Under the pieces are notes generated by a model. That model did no database searches. It saw only the letters and a program-made list of their open reading frames with translations, and was not told where the DNA came from. A stretch of 64,000 nucleotides of DNA from Paenibacillus taichungensis (GTDB lineage: Bacteria; Bacillota; Bacilli; Paenibacillales; Paenibacillaceae): positions 806,001-870,000 of the forward strand of contig NZ_JABMCC010000118.1 of the NCBI RefSeq assembly GCF_013359905.1, written 5' to 3'. The position numbers and the translations under genes are program-made. Shown in pieces: positions 7,675-17,058 of this stretch (the first letter of the stretch is position 1; every line of letters begins with the position of its first letter).

Positions 7675-8682
7675 CTAGGACCAGTCAAACAGTACACCGT
7701 TATACTGGTCTTTATTCAATCTCAGTCCCTCGTATGCTTCTTGCGCTTGATCCGGCTTCATCACATGGCTGATCAATGGTTCGATATGCAGCTTGTTCTT
7801 TAACATCAGTTCAAATACAATGTTCGAATTTCTCACCAGGGAATGCTTAACGAATTCGTTCGGCTCAACCGGGAAGCGCCATTCATGTGCCCCCTTAAAC
7901 GTAATACAGCCTCGTCCATACAGGTGGCAGTAGTTCAATATATCGGTGACATCCGTGTTATATTCGCCTCGTGGACTGCCCAGGAAAATAATCTCTCCCA
8001 GCTTCCCGATCCACTCCAGACTTTGAACACCTACACTGGGTACACCCGTCGCCTCAATATGAGTGGATACACCTGCTCCATTCGTTAGGGCATGTATCTT
8101 TTCTTTTACTTTATCTTCTCCGCCATGAAGCGTATAGTCAACCCCACATGTCTGGGCAGTTCGAATTCGTTCTGGTGACAGGTCCACGCCAATCACAGTT
8201 GCCCCTTGAAGGCGTGCCAATTGAGCCGCCAAATTCCCTACCAATCCAAGCCCCGTCACGCCAACAACGTCCCCAAGTTCAATATTGGATACACGAACGG
8301 AGGTGAATGCCACCGTTGCCATACGGGTGAAGGGAACCCACTTCAAATCCAAGTGCTCAGGTACCTTGATGAAAACATGATCTGTGGATACCACTTGATA
8401 TTCAGCATGTTGACCATAATGGAACACAGCGTCCCCAGGCTGAACATGGTGTACCCCCTGTCCCACCTCGATCACTTCACTTACACTTGCATACCCCGGA
8501 CATACGGGAAGCTTGGCCCACTCTTCTTTTCCCGATAACATGGCCAGCTCCGTTCCCGGACTGATGAGGGAATAGATCAATTTTACCAATACTTCCTTCT
8601 CCCCTAGAGCTGGCAAAATAAAATCCTCTTCTACCGTTTCCACTTGCAGCGGACGAGCAAACATGATCTTTCTATTCTTCAT
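7675..8682 (-). CDS. Medium-chain zinc-type alcohol/sugar dehydrogenase
   Basis: This is an NAD(P)-dependent oxidoreductase of the medium-chain dehydrogenase superfamily. The N-terminal GroES-like domain contains SLISPGTELAMLSG, where PGTE replaces the classical zinc-binding cysteine, marking the subgroup without a standard catalytic cysteine. The Rossmann nucleotide loop is GVTGLGLVGNLAAQLA. No structural-zinc cysteine cluster is seen. ATG at 8682 is chosen over GTG 8691 because AAGGAG is then 8 bases upstream. It is first in an operon with a sugar isomerase and an AraC regulator, which suggests oxidation of a sugar or polyol. Confidence 0.9.
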   Translation of the reverse strand: MKNRKIMFARPLQVETVEEDFILPALGEKEVLVKLIYSLISPGTELAMLSGKEEWAKLPVCPGYASVSEVIEVGQGVHHVQPGDAVFHYGQHAEYQVVSTDHVFIKVPEHLDLKWVPFTRMATVAFTSVRVSNIELGDVVGVTGLGLVGNLAAQLARLQGATVIGVDLSPERIRTAQTCGVDYTLHGGEDKVKEKIHALTNGAGVSTHIEATGVPSVGVQSLEWIGKLGEIIFLGSPRGEYNTDVTDILNYCHLYGRGCITFKGAHEWRFPVEPNEFVKHSLVRNSNIVFELMLKNKLHIEPLISHVMKPDQAQEAYEGLRLNKDQYNGVLFDWS

Positions 8683-8753
8683 CACCTTCACTCCTTTCTT
8701 ATCTTTTTAACTACAATATAAGACTTTTCATTCGCATTGTCTTTGATTGCAAA

Positions 8754-8782
8754 ACCGATTTTTTATCTAAAACAACGATTTT
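8754..8782 (-). promoter_or_regulatory. Candidate AraC-type direct-repeat operator upstream of the dehydrogenase operon
   Basis: CCGATTTT (8755-8762) and ACGATTTT (8775-8782) form a direct repeat with a 20-bp period, about 75-100 bases upstream of the start. Direct repeats about two helical turns apart are the usual target geometry of AraC regulators, and this operon encodes one. Inference only. Confidence 0.35.
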
Positions 8783-8809
8783 AAAACCTTTGTAAGCGAA
8801 TCCAGCATA

Positions 8810-8848
8810 AACGTAAAAAGACTCACAAGATCCAATGATCTGTGAGCC
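8810..8848 (-). terminator. Intrinsic terminator downstream of the GH85 gene
   Basis: On the minus strand GGCTCACAGATC, an ATTG loop and GATCTTGTGAG are followed by TCTTTTT. The stem pairs about 10 bp with one bulge. A second, GC-rich stem without a U-run lies at 8903-8931 (CCGGCTA with TAGCCGG). The rest of the roughly 310-base gap 8692-9007 shows only the candidate AraC repeats and promoter-like AT-rich sequence. Confidence 0.8.
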
Positions 8849-9007
8849 TCAAATTCAATCTTATTCAGTCGTAGTCTGATACAATGCGGTACACCCGTTA
8901 GACGACCGGCTACTTCAGGGATAGCCGGCCGTTATTGAAACCGGATTGGCCGCATGGTTCCTTTTTTGCTAATTTCACAGCTACACTTGTCACTTCTCAA
9001 CCGCCAA

Positions 9008-11671
9008 CTACGGCTGCAGCCCATGAACCTCAAACTCATAGATTCGGGCTGCCGTATCGCCGCCCTGCGTAGGTTTCAGCACATTCAGCTTCACATAACG
9101 AGCCTTGACCAGTGCAATTGCATCCGAGGTTTCGGCTGCGGTATTCCCCTGTACATGAACTACATCTGACCAATTCACGCCATCAGCACTGACCTGGATC
9201 GAATAGTCGCTCGTATTAAATCCAGACCATTCCCCACCGCTCTCAGCATGTTTGATGACAAAACCACTGATCTGATGTTCTTTGCCAAGATCCACTTGCA
9301 GCCAATGCGGCTGATTACCCAGTGCGCACCATTTGCTGTTGTCCGTCACCTTGCCGTCAATTGCCTTTCCCGCATCTTCAGCAGGGCCGCAGGCGTGGTC
9401 GGCAGTGGCCGTTTTGCCAAGTGCGACATTTTTAATCCCGGAAGCGCCCCTGCTTACGGTGATCAAAGCTTGCTTCGTTACCGTATCCTGCCCCGAGCTG
9501 TTGGTAGCTGTAAGCGTCACATTGTACGTGCCTTCCTTGTCATACGTTACCACTGGATTTTGCTCCGTGCTGACAGCCGGACTGCCATTCTCGAAAGTCC
9601 ACGACCAGCCTTCCGTCACCTCGGAAGAGAGATCAGTGAAATGCACCTGCTGGCCAGGTGTGATCAGTGTTGCATCTGCCTTGAATCCTGCTTCCGGCTT
9701 AGGATACGCCGGCCACTGAATGGTCACGCTGGCAGCCTGGCCGCGCTCATATTTTGCATTCACTGCCACGACTTTCAGTACAGTCGCCTGTTCCGCGTTG
9801 ATTCTCTTCATCTCAGGCACATAGAAGACGTTATTGGTGGTCGCACCCACCCAAGTCTCTTTGCCGTCGGGCAGGACACGGTAAATCTCATATTGTTGAA
9901 CTTCCTTGTCGTTGTCCAACGCGTTCCATTTCAACCTTGCATCACCGTATATACCGCCGCGGAAATCGGATTGGATGACATTCAATTCTTCAACTGCTTC
10001 AAGTGGCTTCACTGGATTAGCATTCTTCTGAATGGATATCTGACCAATATGGATGTCATAATCCGATATGATTTCCTTGCTGTCAAAATACAAAGACAAT
10101 GCCACAATCCGCTTTCCTTTATAAGGCGTCAGATTCAAGATGTCCGTCGTCCAACCCGATGCCTTTTTGTCTTTTACATCCAAAAAGACGAACTGATCAG
10201 GACGGTCTGCAAAAGCCAGGCCAACCTTCATGCTCGGCTTGTTCTGCGTTTTGTACGTGATTGACAGCTTGGTAGCTGGCTCAATCTTCAGATCGGTTTG
10301 ATACAGCTTCAGATGGGTAGCATTTGCCGAACTTAGCGTCCCCGATACCTTAAGGGAACTGCCCCCATAGTAGGCATCCGACCAATCGAGGGACGGCGTA
10401 AGTGCGTTACCCTTACTTTCTGTCAGCCAGCGCCATGTCGGAAGCACATCCTGTAAACTGCGGTTATTCCAACCACTATCCCGTACCTGCTGGCCATGGA
10501 CATAGAATTTCTCACCACTGCCCGTGTTGAAGTTGGTCGTGAATGGCAGTTGGTCCACCGGCGATGATTCAATCACATTGTTCGCAATCCCTTTCCAGGC
10601 CTGGCTTGTCGCCGTATTGGCCGGGTTACCGTTCTGGCCTACCCAGAATTGATTCTCACGGGCAAAGAAATCGGCCATGCTGTCCGCGCTGTTGTACGAC
10701 CAATCCGGCCGATAAATGCCGAGAGAAGTCACAGCCGGTTTCCCTTCAGGAAACAGCAAATTCCATTTCAGACTGGTATCGTATCCTTTAGCTTCCACAT
10801 CGATGCCTGCGAACAGTTCAAATGGTGATCTGCCCAGGCTTTTGGCTTTGGCCGCGGAACTGCCAAGATCATTCCACCAGAAATTCAGGAACATGCTGTC
10901 TGATACCTTGTTCCCGTTATCCTGAAGGAACATTGCATTCCGGTCCGTCAGCGCATTTTGCCATGAAATATTGCCTTCCTTCGTCATGGAATCATACCAG
11001 ATGATCTCCATACCGGCAGGCTTATGATCCTGAAGATAACGGAGGAATGTCTTCATTAACTGTGCGTCAGTGGCTGTTCCACCTTCAGTCTCCTGATTGA
11101 TAAACCAACCGTCAAAACCGTAGTACTCCGCTACCTCAATTAATTTATCCGCGGCCGGGAAGGACCCATCGCTGTTCTGCTGAAGCATTTGCTTCACCCA
11201 CTCATATTTGCCACCATATACGGATGGAGGGAAGAACACTGTGCCCATGATTGGCACTCCGTTCCGGTGTGCCGCATCAATCGTGTCGGCGCTTGGTGGC
11301 ACAATAATACCTTCTCCCGCCGAGCCACCCCAATATACGAGCTTGTCGACATACTGCCAGTAAGAAAACGTATTTGCAGAGAATGTATCCGAGCCCTGTG
11401 ACGGAACGCCACTGGTTCCCTGATTCAACGCAGACAAGGCCATCACTTTAGGATCTTTTGTTGCGTTCGGGTTAACTGCCTCTCCTGTGAATCGGCTCTG
11501 GAGCGGAATGGTGCTCCGGTTAAATGCCGCATCCGGGTCGGAAGCTGGATTCCAGTTAAGCAATTGTTCAGGCAGCCAATAGGATGAATAAGGTTGCTTC
11601 GCCAAGGCCGCTGAGGAAAGAACAGCGCATACCAATATTACAAATAGGAGACTCGCACCAAGTTTTTTCAT
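9008..11671 (-). CDS. Secreted GH85 endo-beta-N-acetylglucosaminidase with PKD and F5/8C domains
   Basis: This 887-aa extracellular enzyme is predicted to cut between the two core GlcNAc residues of N-glycans. A signal peptide (1-24) precedes the GH85 catalytic barrel (about 30-370). The signature Y-G-F-D-G-W-F-I-N-Q-E-T contains N192 and E194, matching the asparagine/glutamate pair used for substrate-assisted catalysis in Endo-A type enzymes. A beta-sandwich region follows. Then come a PKD domain (about 650-735, with W-S-W-T-F-E-N-G and T-Y-N-V-T-L-T-A-T-N) and a C-terminal F5/8C (CBM32-like) module (about 750-885, with WLQVDLG). No sortase motif is seen, so release or carbohydrate attachment is expected. 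It lies downstream of a sugar ABC transporter, separated by a terminator. Confidence 0.93.
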   Translation of the reverse strand: MKKLGASLLFVILVCAVLSSAALAKQPYSSYWLPEQLLNWNPASDPDAAFNRSTIPLQSRFTGEAVNPNATKDPKVMALSALNQGTSGVPSQGSDTFSANTFSYWQYVDKLVYWGGSAGEGIIVPPSADTIDAAHRNGVPIMGTVFFPPSVYGGKYEWVKQMLQQNSDGSFPAADKLIEVAEYYGFDGWFINQETEGGTATDAQLMKTFLRYLQDHKPAGMEIIWYDSMTKEGNISWQNALTDRNAMFLQDNGNKVSDSMFLNFWWNDLGSSAAKAKSLGRSPFELFAGIDVEAKGYDTSLKWNLLFPEGKPAVTSLGIYRPDWSYNSADSMADFFARENQFWVGQNGNPANTATSQAWKGIANNVIESSPVDQLPFTTNFNTGSGEKFYVHGQQVRDSGWNNRSLQDVLPTWRWLTESKGNALTPSLDWSDAYYGGSSLKVSGTLSSANATHLKLYQTDLKIEPATKLSITYKTQNKPSMKVGLAFADRPDQFVFLDVKDKKASGWTTDILNLTPYKGKRIVALSLYFDSKEIISDYDIHIGQISIQKNANPVKPLEAVEELNVIQSDFRGGIYGDARLKWNALDNDKEVQQYEIYRVLPDGKETWVGATTNNVFYVPEMKRINAEQATVLKVVAVNAKYERGQAASVTIQWPAYPKPEAGFKADATLITPGQQVHFTDLSSEVTEGWSWTFENGSPAVSTEQNPVVTYDKEGTYNVTLTATNSSGQDTVTKQALITVSRGASGIKNVALGKTATADHACGPAEDAGKAIDGKVTDNSKWCALGNQPHWLQVDLGKEHQISGFVIKHAESGGEWSGFNTSDYSIQVSADGVNWSDVVHVQGNTAAETSDAIALVKARYVKLNVLKPTQGGDTAARIYEFEVHGLQP

Positions 11672-11712
11672 ACCGTACCCTCCAATCCATTTTTGGCAAA
11701 CTAATCAGGGTG

Positions 11713-11749
11713 AAAAAAGAAACGTCCGTCAAACCAGGACAGACGTTTC
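11713..11749 (-). terminator. Strong intrinsic terminator between the solute-binding protein and GH85 genes
   Basis: A 12-bp stem with one mismatch (GAAACGTCCGTC at 11719-11730 with GACAGACGTTTC at 11738-11749) is followed on the minus strand by six T. It would end most transcripts after the binding-protein gene. GH85 would then depend on readthrough or on its own promoter; none is obvious in the roughly 40 bases left. Confidence 0.88.
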
Positions 11750-11771
11750 CATGTCTACTTTATAATTCAGG

Positions 11772-13271
11772 TTATTTTTGATTTGCAGCTTTCCATTCGT
11801 CGTACTGCTTTTGTGCTTCTGCAATCACTTTATCCAGACCTGCCGCTTTCAACTTCTCGATCGCTTTCGGCAGATGCTCATCCGGGTCAACAGCTCCCGT
11901 CATGATGGATGGGTAGAATTCTTTCACGATGGCGGAGATGGAAGCCACTTCCGTCTTCACCGGATCAGGATTGAAGTTGAAGCCAAAGCTTGGAGCAACT
12001 TTCGCGGAATTATTGAATTCCTTGAACGCTTCCCACTTATCAGCTGGATCTTCCTTGTGCATGTAAGTCAGGAACAAGTTACCCAGGGCAAAACCAGGCA
12101 TCTGGAATCCGTCCTTCATCGCTGGCAGATCCTCAATGACATTATCTGAAATCTTATTGTAATGTGTTCCTTCAATGCCGTAGTTGATCAGGTTACGCAG
12201 ATATGGATCGGTATTCAGCAAGTTCAGGAACATCATAGCCCGTTCCGGGTTCTTGGAGTTCGCCGAGATTGCATGCATAGCGCCTGTTGCCGAGCCAGTG
12301 AAAATAACCGGATCCTGCATCGGTGTAGTCACGATATCATAGCCCGCACTTCTGGACCATCCCAGTTCGGCGTACGGCTGTGTTTGTTCACGGTCAACAA
12401 ACCATTTGCCTGTTTTGATGTTGTCGATGCCTTCCAGTGTTGCTACATCCTTACGCAGATAACCAGCCTGATAGTATTTACGGATGGTTTTCAACGAGCT
12501 TTTCAGCTCTTCGGATTCCAGCACATTAACGTATTTACCAGTGTCACCATTCATGTTGATACCAACCGGGAATTCGTCACCGAGCAGGAAGTCGAACGCC
12601 AGATAAGGCTTAAAGCCCTTCGGAACAGCCAGCGGAGTAATGTCGGCTGGTTCATTGTCCTTGATTTGCTGCAGGTAAGGCTCCAGATCTTCTAATGTAC
12701 GAATCTTGCTGATGTCCATGTTGTATTTATCAACGTACTGCTTGTTGAAGCGCCATACCCATTGCGAAGCCAACTCTTTGTTCACTGGCACAGCATAGTT
12801 TTGGCCATCGATCTGCGATCCTGTGAGGAATCGTGGATCAAGCTGCTCTTTAATGCCCTGACCATACTTATCCAACAAATCATTGATTGGCAGGAATGCT
12901 CCTCTGGTGGCATTTGGCAGATAGTCATAAGCCCAGGAAGAGGTGAAAGCGATATCATAATTTTCGCCCGAAGCGGTAATGACTGGCATACGTTTGGAAT
13001 AATCACCCCAGTCAATCATCGTGATGTCGACGGTTGTATTTATTTTCTCCATTAAGTATTTGTTCATTTCTTCCTGCACCATTGGCAGATCGCGCTGTGG
13101 ACCACCAATCAGATATACCTTGAGCTTCACTGTGTCCTTATCGCCGGATTCTCCCCCGGATGCCGCATTCCCGCTTGTATCATTGGTATTACTGCTACCG
13201 CAGCCTGCTAGAACAGTAGAAAAAGCAAGCAGTAAAGTAACCATGAGCAGAGCGATTTTTCTTGTCTTCAT
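11772..13271 (-). CDS. Extracellular solute-binding lipoprotein of an oligosaccharide ABC transporter
   Basis: This 499-aa lipoprotein captures sugar for the adjacent permeases. The signal peptide ends in a lipobox L-A-G-C with C24, followed by a Ser/Asn/Gly-rich linker. The body has the family 1 / LipO-like solute-binding arrangement seen beside YesMN systems. Its large size (about 500 aa) is typical of binding proteins for complex oligosaccharides. The neighbouring GH85 and GH38 genes suggest a high-mannose glycan released from glycoproteins as ligand; this is inference. AAGGGGG precedes the ATG, and the gap to the upstream permease gene is 58 bases. Confidence 0.92.
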   Translation of the reverse strand: MKTRKIALLMVTLLLAFSTVLAGCGSSNTNDTSGNAASGGESGDKDTVKLKVYLIGGPQRDLPMVQEEMNKYLMEKINTTVDITMIDWGDYSKRMPVITASGENYDIAFTSSWAYDYLPNATRGAFLPINDLLDKYGQGIKEQLDPRFLTGSQIDGQNYAVPVNKELASQWVWRFNKQYVDKYNMDISKIRTLEDLEPYLQQIKDNEPADITPLAVPKGFKPYLAFDFLLGDEFPVGINMNGDTGKYVNVLESEELKSSLKTIRKYYQAGYLRKDVATLEGIDNIKTGKWFVDREQTQPYAELGWSRSAGYDIVTTPMQDPVIFTGSATGAMHAISANSKNPERAMMFLNLLNTDPYLRNLINYGIEGTHYNKISDNVIEDLPAMKDGFQMPGFALGNLFLTYMHKEDPADKWEAFKEFNNSAKVAPSFGFNFNPDPVKTEVASISAIVKEFYPSIMTGAVDPDEHLPKAIEKLKAAGLDKVIAEAQKQYDEWKAANQK

Positions 13272-13329
13272 GTGTATCCCCCTTATTAATGTTATTGTTA
13301 CTGCCCTTTGAGGGCAGGCACAACCAGAC

Positions 13330-14286
13330 TTATTCTTTGACCGAACCGATGGTCAGACCTTGTATAAAATACTTTTGGAAAAACGGATACGCCAGCGCAA
13401 CCGGCAGTGTAGCCAAGACAACCATCGCCATGCGGACGGTCTCCGTTGGCAGTGTCGAGGCAATGTCGTAGGACACGACCCGGCTGCTGTTTTGCACAAC
13501 AAAATCCATATTGTTCTGTATTCGAATTAGCAATGTCTGGAGTGGAATCAAATTCGCATTGTCGATGTAGAGTAGCGCATTGAACCAGTCATTCCAGAAT
13601 CCTAACGTACTGAACAATCCAATAGTCGCGATGCCCGGCAACGAAATCGGCAGTACGATGCGCGTATAGATACCGAACTCAGTAGCTCCGTCGATTTTGG
13701 CCGACTCAATAACCGCATCCGGCACGGTGGTCGTGAAAAATGTACGCATAACGATAATGTAAAAAGCGTTCATGATTGACGGCAGGATCAGCGCCCAGAT
13801 CGAATCCCGCAAGTGCAGCACCTGCGTAACCACGATGTAACTGGGAACGAGACCGCCGGAAAATAGCATGGTGAAGAAGGCCAAAAAGCTGAAAAACCGA
13901 CGCTGCGCAAAATTTTTGCGCGAGATGGCATACGCATACGTGGTGACCAAATACAGTGTTAGCGCGGTTCCGACAACCGTCACCGTTAAGGTAACCCCAA
14001 ACGATTGGGCCATCTGCTGCCCGGATTCCATAAGGAATCGGTAGGCATCCAGCGTCCAGACTTCAGGGAATAACTTAAAGCCATTGATCGCCAGCGTCTT
14101 CTCATCGGTAAATGAGATGATCACAATGAACAGAAACGGAAAGATACAAGATAAGGCAAACAGACCGATAGCTATATTAAAAATCACATTGGATAATGGC
14201 GAGATGGCATTCAGATCTCTCGATTTCTTTCCGGTCCTTCTCGTATGGGCAGATGCCCGCTTTACCGGTTCGCTTAAATTACTCAT
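13330..14286 (-). CDS. Carbohydrate ABC transporter permease (MalG/YtcP type)
   Basis: This 318-aa inner-membrane subunit has six predicted membrane helices. The cytoplasmic EAA loop reads ESAKIDGATEFGIYTRIVLP, which contacts the ATPase. The start ATG at 14286 follows AAGGGGGTG by 5-6 bases; an in-frame start further upstream lies inside the previous gene without a ribosome-binding site. It follows the other permease gene with a gap of only about 22 bases. No ATPase gene is encoded nearby, so a shared MsmX-type ATPase encoded elsewhere is expected. Confidence 0.93.
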   Translation of the reverse strand: MSNLSEPVKRASAHTRRTGKKSRDLNAISPLSNVIFNIAIGLFALSCIFPFLFIVIISFTDEKTLAINGFKLFPEVWTLDAYRFLMESGQQMAQSFGVTLTVTVVGTALTLYLVTTYAYAISRKNFAQRRFFSFLAFFTMLFSGGLVPSYIVVTQVLHLRDSIWALILPSIMNAFYIIVMRTFFTTTVPDAVIESAKIDGATEFGIYTRIVLPISLPGIATIGLFSTLGFWNDWFNALLYIDNANLIPLQTLLIRIQNNMDFVVQNSSRVVSYDIASTLPTETVRMAMVVLATLPVALAYPFFQKYFIQGLTIGSVKE

Positions 14287-14308
14287 GGAAGCACCCCCTT
14301 GCCGCAGC

Positions 14309-15238
14309 CTAGAATACGGCATAATCCTTTTCAATTTTACGCACAGCATAGTTTGCCAGCAGGACAAGAATCAAACCGACAACCGATTGATACAACCCTG
14401 TAGCTGTACTCATTCCTGTATCACCCATAATGGTCAAGCCGCGGTATACAAACGTGTCGATGACATTGGTGACCGGATACAGCGCACCAGAGTCCCGCGG
14501 AACCTGATAGAACAGTCCAAAGTCGGAACGGAAGATCCCGCCGATCGCCAGAATGGTGAGGATGATCATTAGCGGTCTGAGCAGGGGCAGCGTTATGTAC
14601 CGGATCTGTTTCCACTTGGTGGCTCCGTCGATCATCGCTGCCTCATAATAAGAACGATCGATACCTGCGATTGCCGCCAGATATACTACACTGCCATAAC
14701 CTGCACCTTTCCACAGGCCGAGCAGAATGAGAAAATACGGCCAATACCCTGTCTCACTGTACCAACTAACCGGATCTCCACCAAAATAGGTAATGATCTG
14801 GTTGAACACACCCTTTTCCACACTCAGAAACGAGAAGACGAAATAACTGATAATAACCCAGGACAGGAAATAAGGCATAAACATCGCGGTCTGGTAGATC
14901 TTCGCCAGCCGTTTGTTCAGCAGTTCGTTCATGATGATCGCAAGCGTCACCGCGAGCACCAACCCGAGAAAGATCAGACCCAGGTTATACAGAATCGTAT
15001 TACGTGTGATGATATAGGCGTCACTGGTGGAGAACAGAAACTCAAAGTTCTTGAACCCGACCCATTCGCTTTTTAGAACGCTTTCAAGAAATCCGCCCGG
15101 ATGAATCCTGAAGTCCTTAAAAGCAATAATCGTTCCGAACATTGGCAAATAGGCAAAAATGATAAACCAAGCTGCTCCCGGCAGTACCAGCAGAAGAAAC
15201 GCCTTGTTCTTCATCAGACTTTTGAAGATGCCCTGCAC
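14309..15238 (-). CDS. Sugar ABC transporter permease (LplB/MalF type)
   Basis: This 309-aa inner-membrane subunit is of the LplB/YtcP-partner class. The N-terminus carries the family pattern KAFLLLVLPGAAWFIIFAYL, followed by P-M-F-G-T-I-I-A-F-K-D-F. The EAA loop reads YEAAMIDGATKWKQIRYITL, with LPLLRP after it. The start is GTG at 15238, supported by AAGGAGGG 5-6 bases upstream. It is the first gene of the transporter operon (permease, permease, binding protein), with a cre-like site in the upstream promoter region. The divergent-from-common-job sensor/regulator genes lie upstream on the same strand. Confidence 0.93.
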   Translation of the reverse strand: MQGIFKSLMKNKAFLLLVLPGAAWFIIFAYLPMFGTIIAFKDFRIHPGGFLESVLKSEWVGFKNFEFLFSTSDAYIITRNTILYNLGLIFLGLVLAVTLAIIMNELLNKRLAKIYQTAMFMPYFLSWVIISYFVFSFLSVEKGVFNQIITYFGGDPVSWYSETGYWPYFLILLGLWKGAGYGSVVYLAAIAGIDRSYYEAAMIDGATKWKQIRYITLPLLRPLMIILTILAIGGIFRSDFGLFYQVPRDSGALYPVTNVIDTFVYRGLTIMGDTGMSTATGLYQSVVGLILVLLANYAVRKIEKDYAVF

Positions 15239-15365
15239 GGCTGTCCCTCCTTATAATCTCGTTCATTATTGCTTTAGTTGCATCCAGCATTAATCCCCTA
15301 TAATCAACACTGGATCTAAGCCCTTTTGGTGCTTTGGATTTCCTCGTTCACTCCTACCTCCATTA

Positions 15366-15379
15366 TGCAAGCGCTACCA
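15366..15379 (-). promoter_or_regulatory. cre-like site (CcpA) in the transporter promoter region
   Basis: TGCAAGCGCTACCA fits the catabolite-responsive-element consensus except at one or two positions. On the minus strand it abuts a CATAAT that could be the -10 of the permease operon, about 17 bases after a poor -35 TATCTC. Carbon catabolite repression of sugar uptake is the expected role. Confidence 0.5.
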
Positions 15380-15446
15380 ATTTTGAGATAGTTGAAAAAC
15401 CCAATAAATTGATGGATTAATTAAAGATCGTACATTCATTCCATAA

Positions 15447-15478
15447 CAAAAAAGACACCCCCACATGGGGAGTATCTT
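15447..15478 (-). terminator. Intrinsic terminator after the response-regulator gene
   Basis: On the minus strand AGATACTCCCC pairs with GGGGGTGTCT (one bulge, one wobble) and is followed by six T. It separates the two-component operon from the transporter operon. Confidence 0.82.
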
Positions 15479-15498
15479 CATTCAGCCGGAGCCCCGGC

Positions 15499-17058
15499 TT
15501 ACTTTTTCATGTAGATTGAGCGCAGCTCCGTAGGAGAAACGCCAGCATATTTCTTAAACTGTCTGTAAAAGTATGTGGAGTCCCAATAACCCACCTCGCC
15601 CGCTATTTCTGCCGTCTTTTTGTCCGAATATAACAGCAAATGAGTGGCACGCTCGATTCGGTACTGGTTCACATAATCAGAAAAGGTGGTACCGACCTCT
15701 TGCTGGAACAATTGGCCGAGGTAGTTAGGATGAAGCTCCAGCCTCTGACTGAGCGTCTTAAGTGACAGCTCATCCTGATAGTGATTTTTCACCACCTCCA
15801 GCACAGACATGATATGCGGACTGTACGTTTTCTCGGCGGTATGATATGTATCCAGCGTGCGATGAACAACCTTTCTGACCAATTGTTTCAGTTTGCTGAG
15901 CGTATGAATTCTGGACAGGGGCCCGAAGATGTCCCCATAGTCAGGCGTTTTCTCCAGTTCCTTGGCGGCCAGCATAAGCTGGATTGCAGAATTGAAGAAC
16001 GGTGTTCTCGGGAGGCAGGGTTCCTTACCCTCAGCAATGAAGAATTCGTCGATGAACCGGTCCACCTCAGTACCTTCACCATCCCGCAGCAGCTTGTGAA
16101 ACTGCTCCATCGCAGGCCCTGGCTTCTCTTGATACTCATTGGCAGCTTCTTCGTTCTCCACTTGCATGATGAAGGTATTACAATCCATAAACAAATGATT
16201 CTGAAGCCATAGCTTTACGGACTTGCAGCTCTTCGGAAAACCCAGATAGGTCGACTCGGATTGACCGATGATCCCCCATACACGTGCACCTGTATCCTCG
16301 GCGACCGCCTGCTTCATCCTGTTAAGTGCCTGAAGCTGCCACTCAGCACTGCCTTCCGTACCGGCTGAAACGAACAGCAGCATGATGTCTCCCTCCTGAT
16401 CGGGAAAGCAGATAACACCGCAACCATCCGGGAGGCCTTTGTTCCCGACCTGCTCACATTGCTCAGCAATTCCCGGCAGATATATCTGGGGATCATCCCC
16501 CTTGTCATCGCCTACAATCCGCAGAGAAGCCGCACAATATGTGGACTTGTTCATGGGAATCTCAAGCATCTGCGCACGCTCACGGAATTCTTTGGCGTCA
16601 ATGGTCTCGTTCGCCCACCGCTGCAAAATATTGTTGCGCAGAATCCTCCAGCTCTGATCCATTTGAATCTGGCGCATCTCTTCGTGCTCCCAATCCCGCT
16701 GCATATGCTTGATGGTCGCTTCCAGTTCATCCATATTGACTGGCTTGAGCAGGTAATTTTCGACCCCCAGCGAGATGCCCTCCCGCACATATTTGAATTC
16801 TTCGTAACCGCTCAAAATAATGAATTTGGTATATGGATTGCGCGCTTTAGTCTCCCGGATCAGTTCAAGTCCGGTCATTTGCGGCATCATGATATCCGTA
16901 ATAATCAGATCGACAGGAACCTCGTCCATCATTGCTAGCGCTTCCAACCCATTGCATGCCGTTCCGGCAATCTGCATGTTATTCTGATCCCAATCAATGA
17001 TGGCTTGCATTCCTTTCACAATAAGCGGCTCATCATCGACCAACATTACACTTCTCAT
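15499..17058 (-). CDS. YesN-type response regulator with AraC DNA-binding domain
   Basis: This 519-aa cytoplasmic transcription factor starts with a receiver domain (1-120; phosphoacceptor D55 in LIITDIMMPQMTG, acidic pair D8-D9, conserved lysine in Y-L-L-K-P-V). A long central linker follows, and two AraC helix-turn-helix units lie at about 415-515 (Y-F-Y-R-Q-F-K-K-Y-A-G-V-S-P-T-E-L). This is the YesN/YtdP-like architecture that controls neighbouring polysaccharide-uptake operons. The start ATG overlaps the end of the sensor kinase gene by 4 bases (ATGA), so the pair is translationally coupled. It probably activates the transporter and glycosidase genes around it. Confidence 0.95.
   Translation of the reverse strand: MRSVMLVDDEPLIVKGMQAIIDWDQNNMQIAGTACNGLEALAMMDEVPVDLIITDIMMPQMTGLELIRETKARNPYTKFIILSGYEEFKYVREGISLGVENYLLKPVNMDELEATIKHMQRDWEHEEMRQIQMDQSWRILRNNILQRWANETIDAKEFRERAQMLEIPMNKSTYCAASLRIVGDDKGDDPQIYLPGIAEQCEQVGNKGLPDGCGVICFPDQEGDIMLLFVSAGTEGSAEWQLQALNRMKQAVAEDTGARVWGIIGQSESTYLGFPKSCKSVKLWLQNHLFMDCNTFIMQVENEEAANEYQEKPGPAMEQFHKLLRDGEGTEVDRFIDEFFIAEGKEPCLPRTPFFNSAIQLMLAAKELEKTPDYGDIFGPLSRIHTLSKLKQLVRKVVHRTLDTYHTAEKTYSPHIMSVLEVVKNHYQDELSLKTLSQRLELHPNYLGQLFQQEVGTTFSDYVNQYRIERATHLLLYSDKKTAEIAGEVGYWDSTYFYRQFKKYAGVSPTELRSIYMKK

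Noticed and set aside
9248..10264. Plus-strand open frame opposite GH85
   Set aside because: Same reason: the antisense of a GC-richer gene gives long open frames; no ribosome-binding site or motif.
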